Shown one piece after another: positions 15,910 to 24,490 of a stretch of 40,621 nt of DNA (position 1 is the first letter of the stretch; every line of letters starts with the position of its first letter). The notes below the pieces were generated by a model. It had not been told where the DNA came from. It saw only the letters and a program-made list of their open reading frames with translations, and made no database searches. The DNA is taken from positions 1-40,621 of IMG/VR virus record IMGVR_UViG_3300031839_001552; one strand, given 5' to 3'. Source of the stretch: a virus. The translations under genes were made by a program, and so were the position numbers.

Positions 15910-17223
15910 TTACGCCCGCTCATCCAGAACGACGAAGTGAGACTTGCTGTTCGTGCCTTTCGCCGGGCTCACCGGTGCAGACAGGTAAGTCTGACCACCA
16001 CAGCGGAAAGTCCAGCGGAACGCCTGGATGCCATAGTCGAAGTACAGGTGGATCGAGCTGTCGAACTTCACGCCGCCCTGCTTGGTCGGCATGTAGTAGC
16101 CCATCGGATCGATGAACTGCAGATCGCCCTTGTCACCCAGCGTGCTGGCGTGCTCGCTGAAGATGATCGGACGGCCCAGCAAGAAACCACCCGGGGCGTT
16201 CTGGAAGCCAGAGCTGGGCGGAGTCCATACGAGGTTGTCGCCGATCTTCAGCGTCATCAGTTGGGGCAGGATGTCGCTGTTGGCAATCCAGACGGCCCGG
16301 GGCAGGGAGGAGGGCAGCATGCGGCTGTACATCTTGGCCACGTTCTCAGCCAGGATGGTATCAGCAGCCTGAGAGCCTTCCTTCGCAACCGACACCAGGG
16401 CGCCACTGTTCATGTAGCCCAGGGGCTGGCCGCTACCGGAGCCGGTCATGATCGCTTCACTGCGCTTCCACTGGATGGCGCGGGCAGCGCCACGGGTTAC
16501 CCGCTGGTTGAGACGTGGTGCGTCCTCGAGCAGCTCATCGGAAGCCAGAACAAACGCGTACAGCTTGTGCAGCTTCACGGCCCGGCCATCAGTTTCCAGT
16601 CGAGAAGGATCCATCTTCTGACCTTCCGCGGCCCAGCTGGCCTGGATGCCCTGGGCACCCCACGGAGTGCTTTCGTCCGCCAGCAGGTTTACCTGGTTGC
16701 TGGCAGTTGGCTCGTTGTCGACCATGCTGGCCAAGTCGTCCGTCTGAGACATCACCTCGATGATCTCATTGCGGAACTGAGGCGGAACCTCGTAACCGTC
16801 GGAACTGCCGTTCTCCTGATGGAAGTTGGACGGAGCGCCAAGGATATTCAGACGCTGGTCACGGTCACCGCCAGGCATGCAGGCACCCTGAACCGCCAGG
16901 GCAAAATCACCCAGACCGGAGAAGCCGGCGGTGGGGTCATCTTCGCGGTTGTCCCGTACGCGGGCCTGAGAGCCTGCAGCGTTCGGCTGAGACTGGCGGC
17001 CGGCGCTTGCCTCGAGATCGTCTACGGTATCGCCCACAGCGTTCAGCTTCTTCAGCCGATCGATGGAGGCGTTTACCTTTTCGATCTCGGTCATCTTGGC
17101 GTCGTACTGAGCCTCTTGCTCCTCGGTCAGATCGCCGCCGTTGTTTTTGTCCGCCTCGTCCAGGATGGCGGTCGCCTCTGTTTTGAGCGCCTTAAGACGC
17201 GCAATCAGTTCTTTGAGATTCAT
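15910..17223 (-). CDS. Major capsid protein, HK97 family, with delta (scaffold) domain
   Basis: The 437-residue protein begins with a charged helical delta domain of about 100 residues (LIARLKALKTEATAILDEAD), which in HK97 acts as an internal scaffold and is removed by the prohead protease. The capsid fold follows: YEVPPQFRNEIIEVM, then LYAFVLASDELLEDA, and near the end FRWTFRCGGQTYL. ATG 17223 has GGAGAAT upstream. It lies behind portal and S49 protease genes. Cleavage near residue 100-110 is expected but the exact site cannot be read from sequence alone. Confidence 0.95.
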   Translation of the reverse strand: MNLKELIARLKALKTEATAILDEADKNNGGDLTEEQEAQYDAKMTEIEKVNASIDRLKKLNAVGDTVDDLEASAGRQSQPNAAGSQARVRDNREDDPTAGFSGLGDFALAVQGACMPGGDRDQRLNILGAPSNFHQENGSSDGYEVPPQFRNEIIEVMSQTDDLASMVDNEPTASNQVNLLADESTPWGAQGIQASWAAEGQKMDPSRLETDGRAVKLHKLYAFVLASDELLEDAPRLNQRVTRGAARAIQWKRSEAIMTGSGSGQPLGYMNSGALVSVAKEGSQAADTILAENVAKMYSRMLPSSLPRAVWIANSDILPQLMTLKIGDNLVWTPPSSGFQNAPGGFLLGRPIIFSEHASTLGDKGDLQFIDPMGYYMPTKQGGVKFDSSIHLYFDYGIQAFRWTFRCGGQTYLSAPVSPAKGTNSKSHFVVLDERA

Positions 17224-17276
17224 AATGATTCTCCAGATATCTACTCAGTTTCAGGTGAGGTAACCGTCTCGGCGGT

Positions 17277-18146
17277 TCAGCAGATCTGACTCGGCAGGTC
17301 TGCGGTTTCTGCTGCAAGTCGGCGGCGGGCATTGCTGGTTCTGCGCCCTGGCCGCACTTGAATCAAGCTTGAAAGGGTGGTTTCGCTGTTCTGGATCCCG
17401 TCGATAAGACCGAGCTCTACTGCCTCAGTGGCAAAGAACATCCGGCCATCGGCAACGGCATCAAACTGCTTTTGGCTCAGGCCCCGGCCGTTCATAACGG
17501 CTTGACGGAAATCATCAAAGTAGCCGTCCACAATCTTTTGGAACTCGGCAATTTGTGCTTCGGTGATCTCCGTACCCATCTCTCCGGCGCTCTTGAACTC
17601 ACCGGTGTCGATCGGGATCGCTTTGATGCCCGCAGATTCGAAGGCCTTGCTGTAGTCGTAAAGGGTCATCCGGACACCGATGGATCCAACCAGATCCATG
17701 CGGCCGGCGTAGATCTTCGTCGTCTGCGCAGCCACGTAATACGCCGCGGATGCGGCCATGCTGTCGACCTGGGAAATGATTGGCTTCTGCTCCTTGGCGA
17801 GGGCCACAGTGTCACCCAGTTCGGACAGTGCTGCGGTCGAGCCTCCCGGGGAATCAATCAACAGGACGATGTTTTCAACGCTGTCGTCTGCGACAGCTGC
17901 ATTGATCGCCGCCCGGATGGCCAGAGTCGAGCTCATTCCAAGCCAGCGGGTAAACCAGTTTTCGGCTTTTACCATCGGGCCCGTAATCGGAATGATGGCC
18001 GTGTTACCACGTCGAGTGACCGGAAGACCTTCCCGCTCGGCATCGTCAGCCGGGCCCGCGCCGACGCGGATGGCCATCTGGATTTTGGCCTGCAGTTGGG
18101 CTACGGCCTGGGGGTGCATCAGCCAGAGCATGTCTGAGTTAAACAT
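17277..18146 (-). CDS. Prohead protease, S49 (SppA/ClpP-fold) family
   Basis: The 289-residue protein starts at ATG 18146 (GGGAG upstream), 8 bp inside the portal gene; longer upstream frames have no site. Motifs of the ClpP-fold S49 group are visible: VLLIDSPGG at about 94-102, the nucleophile in MAASAAYY (Ser133), and GEFKS with the likely general base Lys185. It should cleave the capsid delta domain during head maturation. The order portal, protease, capsid is the HK97 order with a lambda gpC-type protease. Confidence 0.9.
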   Translation of the reverse strand: MFNSDMLWLMHPQAVAQLQAKIQMAIRVGAGPADDAEREGLPVTRRGNTAIIPITGPMVKAENWFTRWLGMSSTLAIRAAINAAVADDSVENIVLLIDSPGGSTAALSELGDTVALAKEQKPIISQVDSMAASAAYYVAAQTTKIYAGRMDLVGSIGVRMTLYDYSKAFESAGIKAIPIDTGEFKSAGEMGTEITEAQIAEFQKIVDGYFDDFRQAVMNGRGLSQKQFDAVADGRMFFATEAVELGLIDGIQNSETTLSSLIQVRPGRRTSNARRRLAAETADLPSQIC

Positions 18147-19701
18147 TGGGGTCTCCCATGAATTCGCGGAGGGTTGCGGATCGAGAGAGTCGCCACTCTG
18201 CCAGCAGATCCATTGTGTCCTGGTAGTCGTTGATCGCTTTGCAGGAGTCGAGGATATAGGCGCGAGCCTTTGCCTCGAGATCCTGAATGCCGTCAAAGCT
18301 GGCCACACCGCTGAATGCTTCCACCAGGTGCTGAGCATGGGCGTCGTAAAAGTCCGCCAGCTTTGAGGCGTCAATGCCTTTGTCGGCCATCCTGGAAAGG
18401 GCGTTGATCTCTTTTCGCACCATCCGACTGGCGGGATCTTCCCAGAGCGCAGAGGTTGCACGACGATCCGAAGCCCGGGCGTTCGCCTCAGTGCCGCCTT
18501 CCTCGATAGCGCGGTCTACGCTCATCATGTTGGCCTGCACGAGGCGAAGCTTGCCGTGGCCATCCGGCAGGGGGTTCATGTCCTCGCGGGAGCGGACCTC
18601 GTCAATATCGAAAACACCGCGGTCCAGCATCGCGGTGTAGAACTCTTTTCGGGCAGCGGTATCGCCACGAAGCAGGGCATTGAGGTTGATCTTCGTGAAT
18701 AGCTGGACTTCATCCTCTTCGAACAACTTGAAGTCTGCTTCCTGCTCAAGCCGGGTCGACCAGGGCACAACCACATCAGTAACAAACTCGATGTTTTGAG
18801 ACTCGATGTTGTTGTGAGTGGCCCGGTCAAGCTCCGCCAGCTTATGGGGCGGAACACGAAACCAGCGGCACATGTCCAAAGTCTGGAATCGCCGTGTCTC
18901 GAGGAATTGGGCATCCTCGGGAGGAATACCAATCTCCTGGTACTTCAGGCCCGCGTCCAGGTAGTGGACCTTGTGGCTGTTGGCGGCGCCCCGGTGCTTC
19001 TTGTTAAACGAGGAAAGCAGGTTCTTAACGGCTGGGCCGCTGAGATCCCCGCTTCCCGCTTCCTTGGTGATGACACCGCCCGGGACCGCGCCGTTACCGA
19101 AGAAAGCGGAGCCGAATTGTTCAGTGGCGATACCCAGGCTAATGGCCTGCTTGGCCTGACTGACTACGGAGTAGCCTTTAAGCCCATCGAAGGCGAGGCC
19201 GGGCAGGTGAAACATATCCCGGGCAGCAATTTCGCTGTCATCTGCCTGGTCGTTTGTGACCTTGTAAATAATCCGGCCACGCTCATCTCGATCAGGTGTC
19301 ACACGATCGGGCGTGATGATCCAAAGAGCGATAGGCTCGCCGATGCGGTTGCGCTCGATTTCGGCGTAACCATTGCCCCAGGTCAACGCATGGGCAATGA
19401 TTGTTTCCTTGAACCGAAACGGAGGCGTTTCCGGGTTGGGGCGACGATGAAGAAGGCGGTAGACCGGATGATCAATAACCCTTTCGCGCATTTCTCCGTT
19501 GCGCTCGTAGACGCCCCAGGGCAAGGAAGCGATGGTCTCGGAGATAACCCGGACGCAGGCCCATAAGGGGCCGTAGGTCATGGCCTCATGTTCGTCGACA
19601 CGAACGCCCGCAACCGGTGGCCGGAACAGAGACAAGGCGCCACCGGACTGTCCGGGCATGGCCGGGGCCGTCTGGCGCTTTGCGAAAACGTCAAAGATCA
19701 T
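18139..19701 (-). CDS. Portal protein, HK97 family
   Basis: This 520-residue protein shows the HK97-type portal pattern: ACVRVISETIASLPWGVYER (about 48-67), HPVYRLLHRRPNP, the ETRRFQTLDMCRWFRVPPHKL block (about 267-287), and NNIESQNIEFVTDVVVPW. The C-terminal 100 residues form an extension. A dodecameric ring forms the DNA entry pore at one capsid vertex. Its ATG overlaps the stop of the small membrane protein gene (ATGA). Confidence 0.93.
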   Translation of the reverse strand: MIFDVFAKRQTAPAMPGQSGGALSLFRPPVAGVRVDEHEAMTYGPLWACVRVISETIASLPWGVYERNGEMRERVIDHPVYRLLHRRPNPETPPFRFKETIIAHALTWGNGYAEIERNRIGEPIALWIITPDRVTPDRDERGRIIYKVTNDQADDSEIAARDMFHLPGLAFDGLKGYSVVSQAKQAISLGIATEQFGSAFFGNGAVPGGVITKEAGSGDLSGPAVKNLLSSFNKKHRGAANSHKVHYLDAGLKYQEIGIPPEDAQFLETRRFQTLDMCRWFRVPPHKLAELDRATHNNIESQNIEFVTDVVVPWSTRLEQEADFKLFEEDEVQLFTKINLNALLRGDTAARKEFYTAMLDRGVFDIDEVRSREDMNPLPDGHGKLRLVQANMMSVDRAIEEGGTEANARASDRRATSALWEDPASRMVRKEINALSRMADKGIDASKLADFYDAHAQHLVEAFSGVASFDGIQDLEAKARAYILDSCKAINDYQDTMDLLAEWRLSRSATLREFMGDPNV

Positions 19702-19847
19702 GCGCTACGAACCACGCTGATTCCGGTGAACACAAAGGCAACGCCAATAGCGATAAGGCCCCATTCCGCTCCGAATTTGAGCCACACACCCGCGGTGCCG
19801 GAGCCGATACCGGCCAGGATGAATGCATCGCCGATGAGTGCCCTCAT
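19698..19847 (-). CDS. Small membrane protein between terminase and portal genes
   Basis: A 49-residue protein begins [17 protein letters not shown] at ATG 19847, overlapping the terminase stop (ATGA), and ends overlapping the portal start (ATGA). It has two hydrophobic helices, about residues 5-20 and 28-45. The chained overlaps make translation likely. Small membrane proteins at this spot occur in related phages, with function unknown. Confidence 0.7.
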   Translation of the reverse strand: MRALIGDAFILAGIGSGTAGVWLKFGAEWGLIAIGVAFVFTGISVVRSA

Positions 19848-21550
19848 AGCTCGGTTTCCTCGTAGATGGATTTCACTTGTTTGGCGCCGCTCAGGGCCTG
19901 ACCAATAGCCATGATTAACGCCACGGCTCCGTCGATCTTGTTCTCTTCGCCTTCCTTGATCGGTCGCACCACATCGTCGTTGCCAGGGATATATTTCCCA
20001 ACGACGTTGCTGATACACCAGGTCATGATCGGGTTCCCGTCATGGTGAAAGCGGCCGGACTCGATGGCGGCCTCGAGCTCGATCATCGGATCGCTCAGGT
20101 TGGTGTAGTTTTGCTGGATCGTGATCGGGTTCAGTCCCTCGTCATCCAGCTGGTGAGAGAGGTTTGTCGCACCGTGCGGATCCAATGGTGAGCAGATAAC
20201 CGGGCTGACGTGGTTCGCCTGGATGGCTTCACTCAGGATTTCCCGGTAATCGACTTCGGCGCCATGGGTGGCGAATAGGTGACCGCTGTTTACAAACTTC
20301 TGGTACCGCTCAGCACGGCGCTTGTTGTCTTCGTCGTACACCGTGTCTTCCGGAACCCAGAACCTCGGGGAAACGCAGTAGTAATGGCGCTTCCCTTCAA
20401 CTTCCCTGCAATAGAGTCGGGCCATGGCGTTGAGGTCGAGCTTCCGGGCCAGATCGAGCCCGAGAATGCACTCCTGATCCTCGAACTGTTCCAGGGAGAG
20501 CGTTGAGTCCTCGCACTTCCGCCAGCTTTCCATGTTGAAAAAGGCGGATTTTGCCGATACCCAAACGTTCAGGTGCTTGGTTTTGAACGTGTTGGTGAAC
20601 CGCGGATTGTTGATTGCGCGGCGCTGCTGGCTTTCCAGGTAGTCCCGATAGACCGAAACTCCGATATTCGGGTTGGCCTTGGCAAGGACCGCCGGGTCGG
20701 TCCAGTCGTCTTTCTCGTCGATGGTGTAGATGATCCCGAAAAGCTCTTCGTCCGGGGTCACTCCCTCGAGCATTTCGATCACCTGCCGGCGCTTGTCGTA
20801 GCAAGGGCCTTCGATATTCTTGCCAGCCGTGGTGATGATGAACATCAGCGGCTGCTTTCGGGCGCCCATGCCGGTCATCATCGTTTCGTACAGCGACTCT
20901 GTCGGGTGTTCGTGGTATTCGTCGACAATGGCCAGTGACGGGCTTGCACCATCCCCTGGGTTACCGATGATCGGCTCAAAGCGAGAGCCATCAGCCGGGC
21001 GGTTCAGGTTCGATGCGTTGATCTCGATGCCAGCGGCATCCACCAGCATCGGTGAACGCTTGACCATCAACCGGGCCGGTCGGAATACCTCCCAGGCCTG
21101 CTTTTCTGTCGTCGCACCGCTGTAAACTTCTGCGCCGTATTCTCGGTCACCGCAGAAGCCGACCACGCCAACGCCGGCGCCAATCACCGATTTCCCGTTT
21201 TTCCTGGGAATCTCCCAATAGGACTCCCGGAATCGGCGGGTCTTGTCCTTCTTCCGGAGCCAGCCGAAAGTGCACATCAGGCCGAATATCTGCCATGGCT
21301 CGAGGGTAATCAGCTGTCGCTTGAAGCCCCATTCGCCCTTCGTGTGCGGCAGCTGCTGGATCAGCGCTATGCGGCGCTCGGCCTCTGCCTGGTCAAAATT
21401 GAACGGGTAGGTCTTCTTCCGGCTTTCGGCCAGGTCATCGAGGTGTCTTTGACACGCCAGCTGCACATATCGGCAGGCGATCGCCTTGCCTTTCACCACG
21501 TCCCGAGCCCACTTGAGACCTTTGGCACAGTTCGGAAACTTGGCGGTCAT
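19844..21550 (-). CDS. Terminase large subunit (Terminase_1 type)
   Basis: The 568-residue protein has an ATPase domain with a Walker A-like IPRKNGKS (about 114-121) and a Walker B LAIVDE (about 206-211). The nuclease domain carries [15 protein letters not shown] with the first metal-binding Asp and a later DDVVRP / KIDGAVAL segment. It packages DNA into the prohead and cuts concatemers. The start overlaps the small subunit stop (ATGA). Together with the P27 small subunit and a nearby HNH it suggests cos-type packaging as in HK97. Confidence 0.95.
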   Translation of the reverse strand: MTAKFPNCAKGLKWARDVVKGKAIACRYVQLACQRHLDDLAESRKKTYPFNFDQAEAERRIALIQQLPHTKGEWGFKRQLITLEPWQIFGLMCTFGWLRKKDKTRRFRESYWEIPRKNGKSVIGAGVGVVGFCGDREYGAEVYSGATTEKQAWEVFRPARLMVKRSPMLVDAAGIEINASNLNRPADGSRFEPIIGNPGDGASPSLAIVDEYHEHPTESLYETMMTGMGARKQPLMFIITTAGKNIEGPCYDKRRQVIEMLEGVTPDEELFGIIYTIDEKDDWTDPAVLAKANPNIGVSVYRDYLESQQRRAINNPRFTNTFKTKHLNVWVSAKSAFFNMESWRKCEDSTLSLEQFEDQECILGLDLARKLDLNAMARLYCREVEGKRHYYCVSPRFWVPEDTVYDEDNKRRAERYQKFVNSGHLFATHGAEVDYREILSEAIQANHVSPVICSPLDPHGATNLSHQLDDEGLNPITIQQNYTNLSDPMIELEAAIESGRFHHDGNPIMTWCISNVVGKYIPGNDDVVRPIKEGEENKIDGAVALIMAIGQALSGAKQVKSIYEETEL

Positions 21551-22032
21551 AACAGAGAGCTGTACGGGTTCGACTTGGGTGTTCCGGATCCGCCAGTGAG
21601 GCGCGATCGGCTGGCCGGATCCAGGCCAAGCAGCGAGCCAAAGGTGGCCATCTGCCGGGACGCTTCGTTGATGATCGTGGCTGCCGGGTTCTTGACCGGG
21701 CCGCCTGTTGCACCTTCAACCACCAGTCCCTGGGTATTCAGCTCTACTCGAGCACGGCGCCAACGACCGTAGGCATCACAGAACAATTCCAGATTGTGGA
21801 GGTCCCCCATGGTCAACACTTTCTGCTGACACAGCAGCGGAGCAACCCGCTCCCACATCTGCGCTGCATGCTCGTCGTCGTGGAAGTATTCCGGTGGCTC
21901 GATGTTCGTCGGTTCATCGAACTCCGGCTCGCTCTTATTGAGCTGTCGTTTGCCTGGGTTTCCGGCCGCCTTCTTTCTGGCCGTGGGTTTTGGCTTGCGG
22001 CCGCGGCCCGGTGCTACCGCCTTGCCGCTCAT
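21547..22032 (-). CDS. Terminase small subunit, P27 family
   Basis: A 161-residue protein with a basic N-terminal tail ([20 protein letters not shown]), then a helical core including [16 protein letters not shown] and [15 protein letters not shown], and the C-terminal [20 protein letters not shown]. These are the hallmarks of P27-type small terminase subunits, which recognise the packaging site. It lies just upstream of the large subunit. Confidence 0.92.
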   Translation of the reverse strand: MSGKAVAPGRGRKPKPTARKKAAGNPGKRQLNKSEPEFDEPTNIEPPEYFHDDEHAAQMWERVAPLLCQQKVLTMGDLHNLELFCDAYGRWRRARVELNTQGLVVEGATGGPVKNPAATIINEASRQMATFGSLLGLDPASRSRLTGGSGTPKSNPYSSLL

Positions 22033-22134
22033 CCATTTTCCTCTCGCTGATCGATATCCTGTTTCGCCCGGATTTAATTTTTAAATTCGCGGGCATAAAA
22101 AAACGATTGAGGGCGCGGTCTAGGAGCGAAAAGC
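22033..22134. other. Gap upstream of terminase with AT-rich palindrome; possible cos region
   Basis: This 102-bp gap between HNH and small terminase genes contains a perfect palindrome, ATTTAATTTTTAAAT (22072-22086), and a run of seven A's. In HK97-like phages cos lies near the terminase and HNH genes, so this is a candidate. No cohesive-end sequence can be recognised by eye. Confidence 0.35.
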
Positions 22135-22542
22135 TCAGAAATAATCGACCCGCCCTGGGTGTGTGTGCGTGCCGTTGCCGAAGCCTGAGTCCTCGCTGGC
22201 AGTCTTTTCGGAGTGACACGAGTGGCACAGTGCCTGCCAGTTTGATTCGTCCCAGAACAGGGCTCTATCGCCTCTGTGTGGCACGATGTGATCCACGTCT
22301 GTAGCGGCCTTTACTCGCCCACCTTTCTCACATTTGACGCACAATGGATGCGCCTGAAGGAATCTTTCACGGGCTTTCTGCCACTTATACCCATAGCCAC
22401 GCTTGGCACTCGATCCGCGTCGTTGGTCGTGACCGCGCTTACGCTGCTCTGCAAGGTGGCTGTGTTGGTCACAGTATCGTTTCCCGCGCACCAGCTCCCG
22501 GCAGGCAGGTGCAGGGCATGGCTTCAATGGGCGTGCAGGCAT
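22135..22542 (-). CDS. HNH endonuclease beside terminase
   Basis: The 135-residue protein has paired zinc-binding Cys (CVKC near 69-72, CHSC near 107-110) around the catalytic VDHIVPHRGD and a later ESNWQALCHSCHSEKT, the standard HNH layout. An additional N-terminal C-x-C/H cluster (CPAPACREL) may bind another zinc. HNH proteins adjacent to terminase genes stimulate cos cleavage in HK97-like phages. That role is inferred from position. Confidence 0.9.
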   Translation of the reverse strand: MPARPLKPCPAPACRELVRGKRYCDQHSHLAEQRKRGHDQRRGSSAKRGYGYKWQKARERFLQAHPLCVKCEKGGRVKAATDVDHIVPHRGDRALFWDESNWQALCHSCHSEKTASEDSGFGNGTHTHPGRVDYF

Positions 22543-22715
22543 CAGCGGGCTAATGAGCCGTCAAGGTAAGTGGTCGGCTCCCTGTCCTCGTCATCCATGC
22601 CCTCGGCCTCAGCCATCGCCTGCACCAGTGCGGCATTGCTATTGGCCAGGCGATTGATCGCATCAGTCTGCTGGCGGATAGCCTCAATGAGTTCGGCAAT
22701 CTGGTCTTCGTTCAC
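22542..22715 (-). CDS. Small coiled-coil phage protein (57 residues)
   Basis: Starting at GTG 22715 inside the Rz1 stop (GTGA overlap) and ending in a TGATG overlap with the HNH gene, this frame begins MNEDQIAELIEAIRQQTDA. It has a heptad-like helix through INRLANSNAALVQAM and an acidic tail. Short proteins of this pattern are common in phage genomes near terminase genes, with unknown function. The overlaps on both sides support it. Confidence 0.7.
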   Translation of the reverse strand: MNEDQIAELIEAIRQQTDAINRLANSNAALVQAMAEAEGMDDEDREPTTYLDGSLAR

Positions 22716-22981
22716 TTCGCTCTCTCTTCAATTGGCCGGTCGTTCCATGCCCTGACGTCATCCTTGTCGCCCTCGCATGCGGTAGCCACCTTCTTCAATT
22801 GCTCCGCCCACACCGGGCACCAGTCAATTCGCCGAGGTGGCGCCGGAAGTGTTCTCGGCACCAGATAGTCCTGAGGAACCTGCTCCTTCACGTACTCGGT
22901 TCGGGTCAGCCACTGTGCCGGCCCGCATCCGCTCATAAACAGCGTCAGGCCACACATACTCAGGACCAGAGCAAGGCGCAT
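22712..22981 (-). CDS. Rz1-like o-spanin lipoprotein
   Basis: This 89-residue protein starts inside the Rz gene in another frame and runs past its end. It has a lipoprotein signal (hydrophobic residues 3-16, lipobox FMSGC with Cys19) and a Pro-rich segment (VPRTLPAPPRR). It should sit in the outer membrane and pair with Rz to fuse the inner and outer membranes at lysis. The overlapped rather than fully embedded arrangement is one of the known classes. Confidence 0.85.
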   Translation of the reverse strand: MRLALVLSMCGLTLFMSGCGPAQWLTRTEYVKEQVPQDYLVPRTLPAPPRRIDWCPVWAEQLKKVATACEGDKDDVRAWNDRPIEERAK

Positions 22982-23294
22982 CTTTGACCAACTCCTTCAG
23001 CTCGGCCTCGGTCTGGGCCAGCTGTTCGTTAAGGTTTCGCTCTCGCTCTGAACGGATCAGGGCTTGCTGATCCCTCCAACGGATATCCGCCTGGAGTTGA
23101 GCGATCTGGGAAAGATTCTGTTCGTTGGTGACCTTCGCCTGAGCCATCGCCTGCGAGAGGTGTGCGTTCTCTTCAAGCAGCTGCTGGCGGTCGGACCACA
23201 GCCACCAGAAGGAGAGCCCAGCAACGCCCAACAGTGAGATGATCACTGGAATCGCGTAAGCAGAGAGCTTGGCTTTCAATGTGTCCAGAATCAT
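22824..23294 (-). CDS. Rz-like i-spanin
   Basis: This 156-residue protein has a single N-terminal membrane helix (about residues 13-33, AIPVIISLLGVAGLSFWWLW), then a long charged coiled coil (about 34-100). That is the topology of the inner-membrane spanin. It overlaps the Rz1 gene in a second frame. The tail beyond residue 105 is low-complexity Ser/Gly/Ala and may be partly dictated by the overlapping Rz1 frame. Its ATG overlaps the upstream stop (ATGA). Confidence 0.85.
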   Translation of the reverse strand: MILDTLKAKLSAYAIPVIISLLGVAGLSFWWLWSDRQQLLEENAHLSQAMAQAKVTNEQNLSQIAQLQADIRWRDQQALIRSERERNLNEQLAQTEAELKELVKDAPCSGPEYVWPDAVYERMRAGTVADPNRVREGAGSSGLSGAENTSGATSAN

Positions 23295-23539
23295 TGCTTC
23301 ACCTTGCCTGCCCAGGCGTCAGTGATGTTGTTTCCGAAGTAGCTGATGATCAGGGTCGCGCTGATGCCGTAGGACCAGCCGATAACCACGCCCATCGTCT
23401 CGATGATCCCGGGCCGGTTGTACTCAAGGGCAATCCATAGACCGGTCTGGATCAAAGCCCACCACATCCCGGCGTAGTAGCCGCGCCGGCGGTGCTTCCA
23501 CCAGCGATTCGGATCTGGGTGGTTGTCAGTTGCGTCCAT
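23291..23539 (-). CDS. Putative holin-like membrane protein
   Basis: From ATG 23539 this 82-residue protein has a charged start (PNRWWKHRRRGYYAG), then two hydrophobic helices (about 22-40 and 46-66) and the end SYFGNNITDAWAGK. Size, two membrane helices and place in the lysis cassette between lysozyme and spanins suggest a holin. Holins are too diverse to confirm by motif. A start further upstream at 23572 would overlap the neighbouring gene more. Confidence 0.6.
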   Translation of the reverse strand: MDATDNHPDPNRWWKHRRRGYYAGMWWALIQTGLWIALEYNRPGIIETMGVVIGWSYGISATLIISYFGNNITDAWAGKVKQ

Positions 23540-23795
23540 ATTGGCTTTCAAGGAGGCGGTCGAGCTTCTCATTCATGCGGCGGATATCGACTCTGAGCTC
23601 GTCATAAGTCTTCTGGGTTCGGGCCTGATCGTTGACTCGCGCCTCTTGAAGCATGCGCACAGAGCTCTCAACCAAGGCGATCCGTTCATCCTGCTTGGAT
23701 TGGTCCCGAGAGATAGAAACCGCCAGCCCGACAACCGTGATTAGTACGGCTATGGGGATACCCTTGTCGATATGCCATCCTCTACGATCGCTCAC
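23526..23795 (-). CDS. Membrane protein with coiled-coil tail in lysis cassette
   Basis: This 89-residue protein most likely starts at GTG 23795, just after the lysozyme stop. It has one hydrophobic helix (about 12-28, IPIAVLITVVGLAVSIS), then a long charged helix through LVESSVRMLQEA and IRRMNEKLDRLLESQ. It could be a second holin-like or antiholin-like protein, or a lysis accessory factor. The exact start is uncertain. Confidence 0.55.
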   Translation of the reverse strand: MSDRRGWHIDKGIPIAVLITVVGLAVSISRDQSKQDERIALVESSVRMLQEARVNDQARTQKTYDELRVDIRRMNEKLDRLLESQYGRN

Positions 23796-23796
23796 T

Positions 23797-24225
23797 TCAG
23801 CCACCGACAACCTCGCCAGTCCGCATGATTTCCGACAACTCAACGGCTCTCACGCCTACCTGGCGGGCCCACTTCGAATTCAGCATTTCCTCGGATGCGG
23901 ACTCCCAGTCACGACGCCCAATGGCAGCCCACATATTTTTGAAGCCCATGAGCCCGGCAAAGCCCAGATTGAAAGCCATGTTCGCGATCACTGCCTGGCG
24001 GACAGCGTCAAGATCACGGTATTCGTCGACCGTCTCCAGCTGGCGCTCGACCTGGTCAATATCATTGTCGAGCATGAACTCAGCCTCATCACGGCTGATG
24101 CCCACGTCTTCCAGGTTGCGACCATAGCCGATAGTCAGCTTGCCCACGGTGTCGTGATAGGGCTTCAGGCGGAGGCCTTCGTGGCGCTCCAACTGTGATC
24201 TGAGTAGTTGGCGATTCATAGGCAT
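23797..24225 (-). CDS. Endolysin, T4-type lysozyme (GH24)
   Basis: The 142-residue protein carries the lysozyme triad in LERHEGLRLKPYHDTVGKLTIGYG-like order: Glu16, Asp25 and Thr31. It cleaves the MurNAc-GlcNAc linkage. There is no signal peptide, so holin-dependent release is expected. The start (ATG 24225, or ATG 24219) lies directly after the T-run of a terminator and has no Shine-Dalgarno. Confidence 0.92.
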   Translation of the reverse strand: MPMNRQLLRSQLERHEGLRLKPYHDTVGKLTIGYGRNLEDVGISRDEAEFMLDNDIDQVERQLETVDEYRDLDAVRQAVIANMAFNLGFAGLMGFKNMWAAIGRRDWESASEEMLNSKWARQVGVRAVELSEIMRTGEVVGG

Positions 24226-24249
24226 AAAAAAACCCGCTCATTGGCGGGT
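24226..24249 (-). terminator. Intrinsic terminator immediately upstream of endolysin
   Basis: Minus-strand ACCCGC/GCGGGT stem (plus 24232-24249) with a 6-nt loop is followed by seven T's that touch the endolysin start codon. Endolysin transcription therefore needs read-through or antitermination. Confidence 0.82.
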
Positions 24250-24268
24250 GGATTTTGTCAGTTGGTGG

Positions 24269-24379
24269 TCAGGCTCGCTTTTTCGCCCACTTACAACTTG
24301 GGTTGATGCGGCCTTTCTGCTGGCGCCGCTCCATCTTGCGATGTTTGCGGAGGTTGCGCTTATCATTCGGGTGAAGCAT
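24269..24379 (-). CDS. 36-residue basic protein between two terminators
   Basis: ATG 24379, with TGGAG 6 nt upstream, opens a frame beginning MLHPNDKRNLRKHRKMERRQ and ending KWAKKRA. About 40 percent of residues are Lys, Arg or His. It sits alone between the terminators at 24395-24428 and 24226-24249. A nucleic-acid-binding peptide is plausible, for instance an antitermination or RNA-binding factor at the late-gene entry, but no family is recognised. Confidence 0.55.
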   Translation of the reverse strand: MLHPNDKRNLRKHRKMERRQQKGRINPSCKWAKKRA

Positions 24380-24394
24380 TGCGTTCTCCAGGCA

Positions 24395-24428
24395 CAAAAA
24401 AACCGCCAGCTCCAAGAGGAGGGCGGTT
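24395..24428 (-). terminator. Intrinsic terminator at entry to the late region
   Basis: Minus-strand AACCGCC/GGCGGTT stem with a 14-nt loop is followed by a run of T (plus poly-A 24395-24400). It lies below the 24491-25213 gene and above the small basic gene and lysis cassette, a position typical of the Q-controlled terminator. Confidence 0.8.
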
Positions 24429-24490
24429 CTGATGGGGGTGTTTTCCCAAACTAGGGTCAGAGTACCAAAACCACCCCAAAACGCAACACC

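Noticed and set aside
15937-17289. 450-codon plus-strand frame opposite the capsid gene
   Set aside because: A shadow of the high-GC capsid gene; no ribosome site and residues biased as expected for an antisense frame.
17277-18461. 394-codon version of the S49 protease
   Set aside because: The first 105 codons lie in the portal gene in another frame; ATG 18146 has a proper ribosome site.
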